Shown: positions 8,695 to 16,133 of the stretch, one piece after another
Position numbering within the stretch: the first letter of the stretch is position 1
Layout: each line of letters starts with the position of its first letter
From: an uncultured Pelagibacteraceae bacterium
Lineage (GTDB): Bacteria; Pseudomonadota; Alphaproteobacteria; Pelagibacterales; Pelagibacteraceae
Direction of reading: 5' to 3'
Length of the DNA stretch: 64,000 nt
NCBI GenBank assembly: GCA_902621345.1
Contig: CACNLV010000001.1
Location: 868,001-932,000 of the forward strand
The notes under the pieces: model-generated
Database searches by the model: none
Told to the model about the DNA's origin: nothing
What the model saw: the letters and a program-made list of their open reading frames with translations, nothing else
Position numbers and translations under genes: made by a program

Positions 8695-8732
8695 AAAAAA
8701 TACCCCCTATATATATTATATTAGGGGGTATT
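8695..8732 (-). terminator. Stem-loop with U-tract after the binding-protein gene
   Basis: On the minus strand a perfect 9-bp stem (TACCCCCTA at 8701-8709 against TAGGGGGTA at 8722-8730, extended by flanking A/T pairs) closes a 12-base AT loop and is followed by six U residues. It lies between the stop of the substrate-binding protein and the livH start. Such a partial terminator or 3' stabiliser commonly gives excess binding protein over permease. Function is inferred; the structure is plain in the sequence. Confidence 0.8.
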
Positions 8733-8743
8733 TATAGATTTGT

Positions 8744-9982
8744 TTATCTTTCAGACCACGAAGGAATTGGGTGAATCAATTTAGCTGAAGCCCATTTAGT
8801 TGGAGCAACAACTTTGTTTTCACATTTTCCTCCATCATCACACATAACTTGGAAAAGTACCATTGGCTTATCAACATTCTGACCACCTTCAGCAAATTTT
8901 ATATTTCCATAAAAAGTTTGCATGTTAGTAGCAGCGAGAGCATCTCTTACTTTCTTTTGATCAAAAGAATTTGCTCTTTCAAATGCATCTTTAAATACCA
9001 ATAGCGCAGCTGATGATTCTGCTGCTTGATATGGCGGCGCATAACCAAACTCTTTAGTAAAGTCTGCATCATATGTCATACCATCTTTAAAGAAATCATC
9101 TTTGTAAGTTAGTGTTTTGTGCCACTGAGAAGCGCATAAAGCATATTGTGAGTTTTTACCATGTTGCTTTGATAATTTAGCTGCATCACAGTGAGTCATT
9201 GCTAACATTGGAACATCTACTTTCATCTCAGAAATTTGTCTGATAGCAGTAAGTGCACCTTTTGTATGACCTGAAACAACTAAAACATCTGGTTTCATTT
9301 GCTTCACTTTTACTAAAGTAGCTGCCATATCATTCAGCTCTTTTGGCAATTTATCATCGATTACCTTTTTAGAGCCAGTTCTTTTAATTGCATCCAAAAC
9401 TCCAAGTCTTACGTCTTGAGAAAACGCATCTTGCTCAAATGCCATTGCAACTGTTACACCTTTTCCATTATTCTTTTCAACTGCTAAATCTATAGCAACA
9501 TCAAGATATAAGTTAGCTGGAGCTAAAACTGCAAATAGATATTTGTAACCTTTTGTAAACAAAGATCTAGAGGCACCATTTGCTTCAACCATTGGAACAC
9601 CATATTTTTCTGTAACCGGTGCAATTGCTTTTGTCAAACCTGAGCTATACGGCCCAAGCATAAACTCAACACCATCTTGTGAGATTAATCTTTCTGCTAA
9701 CTGAGCTGCTCTTTTTGGGTTTGATTCATCGTCATAATAAATGATTTCAAACTTATAAGTTTTTCCACCAACTTTTACTCCACCCATGCTGTTAATTCTA
9801 TCAACAGCCATATTGTAACCGTTTTGTGTATGAACACCATTAGATGAGTATTTTCCAGTTAATGAAATGGCAGCACCTAAGACAATCTTATCTCCAACAA
9901 CTTTTGCAAATGATACAACTGAAGTTGAAAGTAAAATTGCTACTGCAGAAATAAAACTCAAGATTATTTTACTTATTTTCAT
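8744..9982 (-). CDS. LIV-type ABC transporter substrate-binding protein (periplasmic)
   Basis: A 412-residue periplasmic binding protein. Residues 1-26 form a Sec signal peptide ending in VVSFA. The mature protein begins with VLGAAISLTGKYSSNG, the LivJ/LivK-type first strand, and contains YYDDESNPKRAAQLAERLI and LGPYSSGLTKA. It captures the ligand for LivHMGF. It is the promoter-proximal gene of the long minus-strand run, with a good ribosome-binding site (AAAGGA) 6-7 bases before the ATG. The 90 bases upstream hold a run of TTAATTAA repeats but no clear operator. Ligand is unknown: branched-chain or other neutral amino acids, or amides, fit the family. Confidence 0.93.
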   Translation of the reverse strand: MKISKIILSFISAVAILLSTSVVSFAKVVGDKIVLGAAISLTGKYSSNGVHTQNGYNMAVDRINSMGGVKVGGKTYKFEIIYYDDESNPKRAAQLAERLISQDGVEFMLGPYSSGLTKAIAPVTEKYGVPMVEANGASRSLFTKGYKYLFAVLAPANLYLDVAIDLAVEKNNGKGVTVAMAFEQDAFSQDVRLGVLDAIKRTGSKKVIDDKLPKELNDMAATLVKVKQMKPDVLVVSGHTKGALTAIRQISEMKVDVPMLAMTHCDAAKLSKQHGKNSQYALCASQWHKTLTYKDDFFKDGMTYDADFTKEFGYAPPYQAAESSAALLVFKDAFERANSFDQKKVRDALAATNMQTFYGNIKFAEGGQNVDKPMVLFQVMCDDGGKCENKVVAPTKWASAKLIHPIPSWSER

Positions 9983-10072
9983 TTTATTTCCTTTTGTTAT
10001 TAATTAATTAATACTCAATTTAATAAATATTTTGAAAGTATTGCAAGTGGCAAAAATACTTTTACGTATGTA

Positions 10073-10687
10073 CTAATATTGTTGTGTAACAATAATAATT
10101 AAGGCAATGATTACTAAAACACTCGCTGAGATTGTATTAATTGTTTTTGGATTTGCTTTTATCCATGTAACAAGTTTTTGTGCCAACAGAGCGTAACCAA
10201 TCAAAGAAATAAAATCCAAAACAACATAAGTAGTTATTAAAATAAAAAATTGGACGATATAATTAGCACTAAAGTCAATAAATTGAGGGAATATTAAGGG
10301 AAAGAACAACCAAGCCTTAGGACTTGTGCCCGCAACTAAAAAACCATCTTTATAAAAAGAAAAAGTTCCTTTTGAGCTAATTATTTTCGAATTAACATCT
10401 TTTGGTGAAGATTTGTAAACATCATAAGCTAAATAAATTAAATAAATTACACCAATCCATTTAAAAATATTTAGGATATTTGGATTGTCAGATAAAAAAG
10501 AACCAATGACAAAAATTACTAAAGTTGCCTGTATTAAATTTGCGGTAACATCTCCAAAAGCTGTCCAAATACAATTTTTAACTCCATAATTCATTGAATA
10601 AGAGATGATTACTATTCTAGGGGTACCAGGTGTAATAAATAAAAAAATAATGATCTGTAAAAAAAGGATAAAATCCAAGGGGAGCAT
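10073..10687 (-). CDS. LysE/RhtB-family amino-acid exporter
   Basis: A 204-residue membrane protein with six hydrophobic segments and the family's N-terminal TPGTPRIVIISYSMNYG (about residues 20-36), where most members have TPGP. LysE/RhtB proteins export amino acids such as lysine, homoserine or threonine. The ATG is at 10685-10687, immediately after a hairpin plus T8 on the same strand, and there is no obvious Shine-Dalgarno site, so expression may be controlled by that structure. The final segment LVIIALIIIVTQQY is short. Substrate unknown. Confidence 0.85.
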   Translation of the reverse strand: MLPLDFILFLQIIIFLFITPGTPRIVIISYSMNYGVKNCIWTAFGDVTANLIQATLVIFVIGSFLSDNPNILNIFKWIGVIYLIYLAYDVYKSSPKDVNSKIISSKGTFSFYKDGFLVAGTSPKAWLFFPLIFPQFIDFSANYIVQFFILITTYVVLDFISLIGYALLAQKLVTWIKANPKTINTISASVLVIIALIIIVTQQY

Positions 10688-10743
10688 AAAAAAAAGATAG
10701 TCCTTAAAAACCGGGAGCTAAAGATGGCTAAAAAGGACTATCT
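10687..10743 (-). promoter_or_regulatory. Long hairpin with T8 directly before the lysE-type start codon (possible attenuator)
   Basis: An 11-bp perfect inverted repeat, AGATAGTCCTT at 10695-10705 and AAGGACTATCT at 10733-10743, encloses a 27-base loop. Read on the minus strand it is followed by eight T residues and then the ATG of the exporter gene, which is the form of a Rho-independent terminator placed in a 5' leader. A TATAAT hexamer on the minus strand at 10745-10750 would start transcription at the hairpin, though its -35 region is poor. On the plus strand the same stem overlaps a small ORF. Confidence 0.55.
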
Positions 10744-10792
10744 GATTATAATATATCAGGTCTTAAAAAAAATGCATTATAGTATTTTTTAA
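10724..10792 (+). CDS. Possible 22-residue leader peptide or small protein upstream of the TIGR03643 gene
   Basis: ATG at 10724 opens a 22-codon frame (MAKKDYLIIIYQVLKKMHYS, then IF and TAA). A purine-rich ribosome-binding site, CGGGAG, lies 6 bases before the ATG, which is GC-rich for this genome. The peptide is hydrophobic in its centre. Codons 4-7 form one arm of the 11-bp inverted repeat, and the ribosome-binding site lies in its loop, so folding could mask it. The next gene starts 14 bases after the stop. It may be a translated leader; it could also be chance. Confidence 0.4.
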   Translation: MAKKDYLIIIYQVLKKMHYSIF

Positions 10793-10806
10793 AATATAAG
10801 GATTTT

Positions 10807-11103
10807 ATGAAAAAAAAAGGTCACAGGCCAGTTACCCGCGTCAAAAATCCTCAGCCCAATATTGAAGATCCAGATTGGGTCATCTGGGCAGCTTGGGCAG
10901 ACAGAATCACTTTTGAGGAAATCGAAAAAAAAACTGGTTACTCAGAATCTGACGTCATAAAAATAATGCGAAGATCACTCAAACCCTCATCATTTAGATT
11001 ATGGAGAAAAAGGGTTCATGAAAAAAGTATCAAACATAGAAAAAAATTTGAATACTCTCGAAAACAAATATCTAGTAAAATTAAAAAAGGTGATTATCTA
11101 TAG
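10807..11103 (+). CDS. TIGR03643 / DUF2805 family protein
   Basis: A 98-residue basic protein with the conserved features of the DUF2805 (TIGR03643) family: the WVIWAAWADRITFEEIEKKTG core near residues 25-45 and a helix-turn-helix-like segment SESDVIKIMRRSLKPSSFRLWRKR (46-69). The family is widespread in marine bacteria and has no established function; the fold suggests nucleic-acid binding. A ribosome-binding site (AAGGA) is present 5 bases before the ATG. It is followed after 3 bases by glutaredoxin, so the two are probably co-transcribed. Confidence 0.82.
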   Translation: MKKKGHRPVTRVKNPQPNIEDPDWVIWAAWADRITFEEIEKKTGYSESDVIKIMRRSLKPSSFRLWRKRVHEKSIKHRKKFEYSRKQISSKIKKGDYL

Positions 11104-11106
11104 TCT

Positions 11107-11361
11107 ATGAAAAATGTTACAATATATACTGGTCCTTACTGTAATTATTGCGATGCAGCAAAAAGATTATTAACAAGAAATAACGTACAATATAAAGAAA
11201 TTAATGTAGCTGAAGTTAATGGTGCAAAAGATGAAATGATAAAAAAAGCTAATGGGAAAAAAACAATACCACAAATTTTTTTCAACGATGAACACATTGG
11301 TGGCTATGATGAAGTCAGAGCTTTAGAAAAAGAAAACAAATTAAAAAATCTTTTAAAGTGA
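11107..11361 (+). CDS. grxC: Glutaredoxin (GrxC-like, dithiol CxxC)
   Basis: An 84-residue thioredoxin-fold protein with the redox motif C12-N-Y-C15 in the context TGPYCNYCDAAK, the cis-Pro segment KTIPQIFFNDEHIGGYDE and the usual C-terminal helix. It reduces protein and ribonucleotide-reductase disulfides with glutathione in the cytoplasm. The active site reads CNYC where E. coli Grx3 has CPYC. It starts 3 bases after the TIGR03643 gene and is convergent with the next gene, with 5 bases between the two stops. Confidence 0.93.
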   Translation: MKNVTIYTGPYCNYCDAAKRLLTRNNVQYKEINVAEVNGAKDEMIKKANGKKTIPQIFFNDEHIGGYDEVRALEKENKLKNLLK

Positions 11362-11366
11362 ATTAA

Positions 11367-12098
11367 TTACTCAAGTGTAAGAACTACATCAGGTCGGTTT
11401 GCATAAAAACCTCTATTCGCAGCAGCGGTTAAAGTACAATCGGTTGCTAGTCCAGCATTTTCTAAATATCCCAATGCTGTTGATGTTCCAAAAGCAATTT
11501 TAACTGTTGGAATTTTTCCAGCCTCCATAGTAAATGGTGCTGAAAGTGCTTCTCTATACTCAAAAAAATCATCACCAGCATCAACTGTCCCTGTTGCAGA
11601 GTCTGTTCCTGTTCCGTCACCAGCTGTAGTGCTGTTCATTACATCTCCATGACTTGTACCACCTGGAATACCTGCGTAATAAGTTCCATCAACTGCAGCT
11701 CCTGAAGTTGTGCTTCCTATTCCATTTACGCTGGCGGATGCAGATGATTTTGAACGAGTATAGCAAGTTGTTGCTCCACTTGTAACACTACCAGCAACTG
11801 TAAAAGCTCTATTCATAGTAATCTGAAAATAAGTATAAGTTTTTCCAAATTCAACTTTTGATAAATCTCCTAAACTTGCTGCTGCCGCTCCAGCCGCAGT
11901 CGATGCAATATCAATAGACCCAGAATTACCAGAATATAAAACTATAGGATTATTACATGAGGCATCAGTACTGGTGCTGTCACAAATTTCAATTCTTGTT
12001 ATTGTAATTTTATAAGTTGTTGCCTCAGCTTCAAGTGCAAAAGATTTTGTGTTAAAAAAAGTTAAAATAAATAAAATTATAAAAAAAATTTTTTTCAT
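11367..12098 (-). CDS. Secreted Ala/Ser/Thr/Gly-rich protein of unknown function, paired with an inverse-autotransporter-like barrel
   Basis: I do not recognise this 243-residue protein. Residues 1-21 form a signal peptide (ending KSFA). The mature protein is dominated by Ala, Gly, Ser, Thr and Asp, nearly lacks Lys and Arg, and holds six cysteines, for example EICDS, ASCNN, TTCYT and TDCTL. Such composition is usual in exported surface or pilus-like proteins. It lies 1 base downstream of the barrel gene at 12100-12969, which suggests the pair act together at the outer membrane, possibly as barrel and passenger encoded separately. That link is a hypothesis. Confidence 0.65.
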   Translation of the reverse strand: MKKIFFIILFILTFFNTKSFALEAEATTYKITITRIEICDSTSTDASCNNPIVLYSGNSGSIDIASTAAGAAAASLGDLSKVEFGKTYTYFQITMNRAFTVAGSVTSGATTCYTRSKSSASASVNGIGSTTSGAAVDGTYYAGIPGGTSHGDVMNSTTAGDGTGTDSATGTVDAGDDFFEYREALSAPFTMEAGKIPTVKIAFGTSTALGYLENAGLATDCTLTAAANRGFYANRPDVVLTLE

Positions 12099-12099
12099 C

Positions 12100-12969
12100 T
12101 TATTGACTTGTAATAATTACTGAACCTTGGATTTCTACGGTCAAATCGTAATTTCTTCGAACTTTTTCATTTAATTTTGCTTGCATATCCTCTTTTTCAA
12201 AAGCTACATCAGATAATCCTTCATCCATCGTTCTTATATTTTCTCTAGGCGGATAAACAAATAATAGTTCAGCTTCCAAAACATCATCTACACCAGGAAG
12301 AGAAGAGTCGTCCATTGATAAGTTCAATTGTAATGAAGGGTTTATATTTAATTCTGAAATATATTTATTTCCTTTTGAGTCTTGTGAAGTTTTTTCACCC
12401 TCCCATTTATAACCTTTGAAACTAAATTTTGCCCAAGGTGTATAAGGAATTTGAGTGGTTAAGTAGTAATCCCAGCCACTAAGTATTTGTTCAGCTGTTC
12501 CATTAATAGTTTTCATATTTGTTATCTTTTGGTATCCATTTAAAGATAAATCTAATAGCGATGCTTTTGCTTCAAGTCCATATCCCAATCTCCTGTGTCC
12601 CTCGAATATGTCTGCATCAATAAAAGTATTTGCACCATACATCATTGAATTATCATCACTTAATTTTCTATAACCAATACCTAAATTACCATGAATTCTT
12701 CCATCGCTATTTACTTCTTTAGTTCTCAAGCTAAACTGCGTAAATAAGTTTGAATTATCCTCCTCAAGGATATTTCTAAGGCCTAAAATTGAAAATTTTA
12801 TCTGATCTTCATCCTTATCATTTAATTTAATAGATGTTTCAGTTAATCCTTCGCCAGGAATAAGATTTGAAATGTACTCACTTATTTTGGTATCTAAAGT
12901 ATCTGCGTTTGAGTTTGAAACTAAACCGCAGCTGAAAACAAAAAATATAGCTATTATTTTTTTTAACAT
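12100..12969 (-). CDS. Inverse autotransporter (intimin/invasin-type) beta-barrel without a passenger domain
   Basis: A 289-residue protein with a signal peptide (residues 1-22). Residues 76-190 carry the pattern of the inverse-autotransporter beta-domain: NLGIGYR, YGANTFIDAD, HRRLGYGLEAK, LSLNGYQKI and GWDYYLTTQIPY, comparable with the intimin series of FxD, RRLGxGxE, xNGY and GWDxRxxGYLP. The end, RRNYDLTVE, corresponds to the segment just after the intimin barrel. Intimins continue with Ig-like passenger domains; this protein stops there. It is followed after 1 base by a secreted low-complexity protein. Family is recognised by motif reading and not by search. Confidence 0.65.
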   Translation of the reverse strand: MLKKIIAIFFVFSCGLVSNSNADTLDTKISEYISNLIPGEGLTETSIKLNDKDEDQIKFSILGLRNILEEDNSNLFTQFSLRTKEVNSDGRIHGNLGIGYRKLSDDNSMMYGANTFIDADIFEGHRRLGYGLEAKASLLDLSLNGYQKITNMKTINGTAEQILSGWDYYLTTQIPYTPWAKFSFKGYKWEGEKTSQDSKGNKYISELNINPSLQLNLSMDDSSLPGVDDVLEAELLFVYPPRENIRTMDEGLSDVAFEKEDMQAKLNEKVRRNYDLTVEIQGSVIITSQ

Positions 12970-13017
12970 TTTTCTAATGCTATCATAAACACATATATAA
13001 TTATTGCTATTATTATA

Positions 13018-13389
13018 TTATTTTTTTTGTTTAAAGATTAAACATACACCGTTATTACAATATCTTTTACCAGTAGGTTGAGGTCCGTCCTCAAATACAT
13101 GACCATGATGAGCGTTACAATTTTTACAATGATATTCCGTACGTGCATAACCTATTAAATGATCTGTTTTTGTTTCAAATACATCTGGTAAGGATTCATA
13201 AAATGAAGGCCATCCAGATCCACTTTCATATTTTGTTTTTGAATCAAATAACTTTATATCGCAATTAGCACAATGATAAGATCCCTCTCGCTTTTCATTA
13301 TTTAATTCACTTGACCCAGGCCGCTCTGTGCCTTCTTCAAACATAACTAATTTTTGTTCTGCTGTGAGATTGGGATTTTTTTTATTCAT
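13018..13389 (-). CDS. msrB: Peptide-methionine (R)-S-oxide reductase MsrB
   Basis: A 123-residue enzyme that reduces methionine-R-sulfoxide in proteins. Two CxxC zinc pairs are present (CANC near residue 40 and CKNC near residue 88), together with SGSGWPSFYE and the C-terminal GKRYCNNGVCLIF, whose RYC cysteine is the catalytic one. A second cysteine four residues later (VCL) is unusual, since most MsrB have S or A there. It follows the HDAC-family gene after 5 bases and is probably the last gene of the 13-17 kb cassette. Confidence 0.95.
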   Translation of the reverse strand: MNKKNPNLTAEQKLVMFEEGTERPGSSELNNEKREGSYHCANCDIKLFDSKTKYESGSGWPSFYESLPDVFETKTDHLIGYARTEYHCKNCNAHHGHVFEDGPQPTGKRYCNNGVCLIFKQKK

Positions 13390-13394
13390 AACGA

Positions 13395-14288
13395 CTAAAT
13401 TAATTTAGCACATGACTGGTGCAAAAAAGAGTGTAATTCAACAAGTTTATCAATATTTTTATTGTAACCACCACCTAAAACTCCACAAAGAGGAATTCTT
13501 TTAGAAAAAAAATTTTCTGTAACAATTTTATCTCTTTCTTTTATACCATCATCCGAAATTTTTAATTTTCCCAAGCGATCATTAAAATGGATATCAACTC
13601 CTGCAATATAGAAAACAAAATCAAAATTTTCTTTATTTAATTTATTTAAATGAAATTTAAGTATATTTAAATATTCCTTATCCTCTGTATTGTCTTTAAG
13701 CTCCACATCACAATCACTAATTGATTTTTTAGCAGGATAATTTGATTTTGAATGCATGCTAAAAGTAAAAACATTTTTATTGTCCTTGAATATATCTGAG
13801 TTACCGTTTCCTTGATGAACATCCAAATCAACAATTAATATTCTATTTGCCAATTCTTTATCTAGTAGAAATTGAGAGGCAACTGCTACATCGTTAAAAA
13901 CACAATATCCTGCACCACTATCATAATTCGCATGATGGCTTCCTCCTGCAGTATTACAAGCGATACCGTGATTTATTGCAAGTTTAGATGCAAGCACTGT
14001 TCCACCTGTTGCAACTAACGACCTTTGCACTACGCTATCAACTAATGGAAAACCAATTTTTTTAACTCCCTTTTCATCTAGTGTTTTATTTTTGATTTCT
14101 TTAATATATTTTTCAGAGTGGGCACCCTTTAAAGTTTCATCTGAACACGGATATGGTTTATGAAACTTTGTTACTATCTTATTTTTTAATAAAAAATCTG
14201 CAAGATCACCAAATTTATTAATAGGAAATTTATGATCATCGCCAATTTTAGCAAAATAATCTTTATGATTGACTACAGGTAAATCCAT
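13395..14288 (-). CDS. Histone-deacetylase-family amidohydrolase
   Basis: A zinc-dependent deacetylase-fold enzyme of about 297 residues. Seen motifs are GGSHHANYDSGAGYC (active-site His pair), LIVDLDVHQGNG (zinc ligands Asp and His, with Q in place of the second H of HHG), AGVDIHFND (third zinc ligand) and LGGGYN. Bacterial relatives deacetylate acetoin-pathway compounds, acetylpolyamines or N-acyl amino compounds. I choose ATG at 14286-14288 over the TTG at 14297; it sits 1 base after the upstream stop. Substrate unknown. It is part of a cassette with a hydroxyacid dehydrogenase and an amino-acid dehydrogenase-like flavoprotein. Confidence 0.87.
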   Translation of the reverse strand: MDLPVVNHKDYFAKIGDDHKFPINKFGDLADFLLKNKIVTKFHKPYPCSDETLKGAHSEKYIKEIKNKTLDEKGVKKIGFPLVDSVVQRSLVATGGTVLASKLAINHGIACNTAGGSHHANYDSGAGYCVFNDVAVASQFLLDKELANRILIVDLDVHQGNGNSDIFKDNKNVFTFSMHSKSNYPAKKSISDCDVELKDNTEDKEYLNILKFHLNKLNKENFDFVFYIAGVDIHFNDRLGKLKISDDGIKERDKIVTENFFSKRIPLCGVLGGGYNKNIDKLVELHSFLHQSCAKLI

Positions 14289-14289
14289 T

Positions 14290-15240
14290 TTACTCAATCA
14301 CGCGAATTGGTTTGCCATTAACGCAAGCCTCTAGTGACTCGATCATTTGAGTAAAATAAATGTGATAATTTTCAGCCGTCACATATCCAATGTGAGGTGT
14401 CAGTAAGGCATTGGGCAAAAATCTTAATTTATTATTTTCTGATAAAGGCTCTTTTTCATAAACGTCTAATCCAGCACCTGCAATTACATTTGTTGATAAT
14501 GCAATAATCAAGTCGTCTTCGTTTATTATGGGACCCCGAGAGGTATTAATTAAAAATGAGGTCTTCTTCATCTTATCCATTTCTTTAAGAGTAATACAAT
14601 TTTTATATCTCTCTCCACCTTGTACATGAATAGATAAAAAGTCAGAATTTTTAATTAGATCTTCTTTGCTACAAGGCAGAACATCTAATTCCTTACAAGT
14701 GTCTAAATTTAAATTTTCACTCCAGGCCATCACTTGCATACCGAATGCCTTACCAACTTTAGCAACCTGCGTTCCTACTTTTCCGAGGCCAATCAAACCA
14801 AGAATTTTACCTTTTAATTCTACACCAACTGAAGTTTGCCAATAACCTTGATACATATTGTCAATTTCCTCTTTTAAGTTTCTTGCTAATCCAAGTATTA
14901 ATGCCCAAGTTAATTCAGGTGTTGGATTAGTATTGCTCTCAGTACCACTGACAACAATTTTTCTTTTTTTCGCGACATCTAAATCAATTGATTTATTTCT
15001 TAAGCCACTAGTGATTATAAATTTTAATTTAATTAAATTTTCTATCAAATTTTTTGTTATAGGAGTCCTTTCTCTCATTATAAGAAGAGCCTCAAACTCT
15101 GCTAATTTCTCTATAGCATCAGCTTCATCTACAAAAGGCTCACTAAAAATTTTAATTTCATATTTTCCTGATAATTTTTTTAGATCCACAAACTGTTGTG
15201 AAACATTTTGATAGTCATCTAAAATTGCAACTTTAAGCAT
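14290..15240 (-). CDS. D-isomer-specific 2-hydroxyacid dehydrogenase
   Basis: A 316-residue NAD(P)-dependent dehydrogenase that interconverts 2-oxoacids and D-2-hydroxyacids. The Rossmann motif GLIGLGKVGTQVA lies near residues 153-165. The catalytic Arg is in NTSRGPIINE, the Glu in DVYEKEPL and the His in LTPHIGYVT. It overlaps the upstream EamA transporter gene by 8 bases, and the HDAC-family gene follows after 1 base. The closest role by family could be glyoxylate/hydroxypyruvate reductase or phosphoglycerate dehydrogenase-like; it lacks the C-terminal ACT domain of long SerA. Confidence 0.88.
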   Translation of the reverse strand: MLKVAILDDYQNVSQQFVDLKKLSGKYEIKIFSEPFVDEADAIEKLAEFEALLIMRERTPITKNLIENLIKLKFIITSGLRNKSIDLDVAKKRKIVVSGTESNTNPTPELTWALILGLARNLKEEIDNMYQGYWQTSVGVELKGKILGLIGLGKVGTQVAKVGKAFGMQVMAWSENLNLDTCKELDVLPCSKEDLIKNSDFLSIHVQGGERYKNCITLKEMDKMKKTSFLINTSRGPIINEDDLIIALSTNVIAGAGLDVYEKEPLSENNKLRFLPNALLTPHIGYVTAENYHIYFTQMIESLEACVNGKPIRVIE

Positions 15241-16129
15241 AAACTTTTCTATTAGACAAATAAATGCCAGACAATATGAAAAATGCTCCTACAAAATGAT
15301 ACATCTCAAATTTTTCTTTGAAAATAATAATTGCCATAATGGCACTAAATAATGGCATCAATTGAATAAACATAGAGGCTCGATTTGGACCAATTATTTC
15401 AATCCCTTTTTGCCAAAAATAATAAGCTGCTATGGCAGGAAAAATTGCCACATAAGTTAATATTAAAAAAAAATTTTTATTTAAATTTAATTCAAGACCG
15501 ATTGATTTTTCGTAAAAAAATTGCGGAATTAAAAAAAGTATTCCTACTGAAACCATTAATTGTATCAAGGTAAATTGTGAAAATTTAAACTTATTTTTTT
15601 TAAGCAAAGTTGAATAAAGAGACCAGGTAATTACACAAACTAACATCCATATATCGCCTTTATTAAAATCTAAAGAAATTATCTTTTGGAAATCTCCATT
15701 TGAAATTATTGAGCCTATACCGATAATTGAAACTAATAATCCAATCAACTGAAAAATATTTGTTTTTTCAATTTTCATTAATGATGATAGAACAATTGTT
15801 GCTGCAGGAATAGCTGAAAGCATAAGGACAGCATTTATTACTTGTGTATAATTAAGAGCAAAATAAACTACAGAATTAAATGTGCTTATTGTAATTACTC
15901 CCATAAAACTAATTACAAGCCAATTTTTTTTTATATAGGATAGATTTTTGAAAATTTCTTTGTAGGTAAAAGGTATCAGAATAAACCAAACGGAGATCCA
16001 TCTAAAAACATTTAAAGTTAAAGGAGGAATTTCAAATAATGTTGCAAATTTTCCAACTATAAAATTACCTGACCAACAAAATGTTGCGAGCACTAAAAAG
16101 AAGTATGCTAAATAGTTTTTATTTGACAC
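15233..16129 (-). CDS. EamA/DMT-superfamily transporter
   Basis: A 298-residue protein with ten hydrophobic segments arranged as two EamA repeats (FCWSGNFIVGKF near the N-terminus; CVITWSLYSTLLKK starting the second). The family moves amino acids, nucleotide sugars or other metabolites across the inner membrane. The frame opens with GTG at 16127-16129, 4 bases after the flavoprotein gene's stop. Its position between an amino-acid dehydrogenase-like and a hydroxyacid dehydrogenase gene suggests transport of their substrate or product, which is inferred. Confidence 0.87.
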   Translation of the reverse strand: MSNKNYLAYFFLVLATFCWSGNFIVGKFATLFEIPPLTLNVFRWISVWFILIPFTYKEIFKNLSYIKKNWLVISFMGVITISTFNSVVYFALNYTQVINAVLMLSAIPAATIVLSSLMKIEKTNIFQLIGLLVSIIGIGSIISNGDFQKIISLDFNKGDIWMLVCVITWSLYSTLLKKNKFKFSQFTLIQLMVSVGILFLIPQFFYEKSIGLELNLNKNFFLILTYVAIFPAIAAYYFWQKGIEIIGPNRASMFIQLMPLFSAIMAIIIFKEKFEMYHFVGAFFILSGIYLSNRKVYA

Positions 16130-16133
16130 GAAA

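Noticed and set aside
9997-10014. TTATTAATTAATTAATA run upstream of the binding-protein gene as a possible operator
   Set aside because: Simple repetitive AT sequence is expected by chance here, and it matches no operator that I know.
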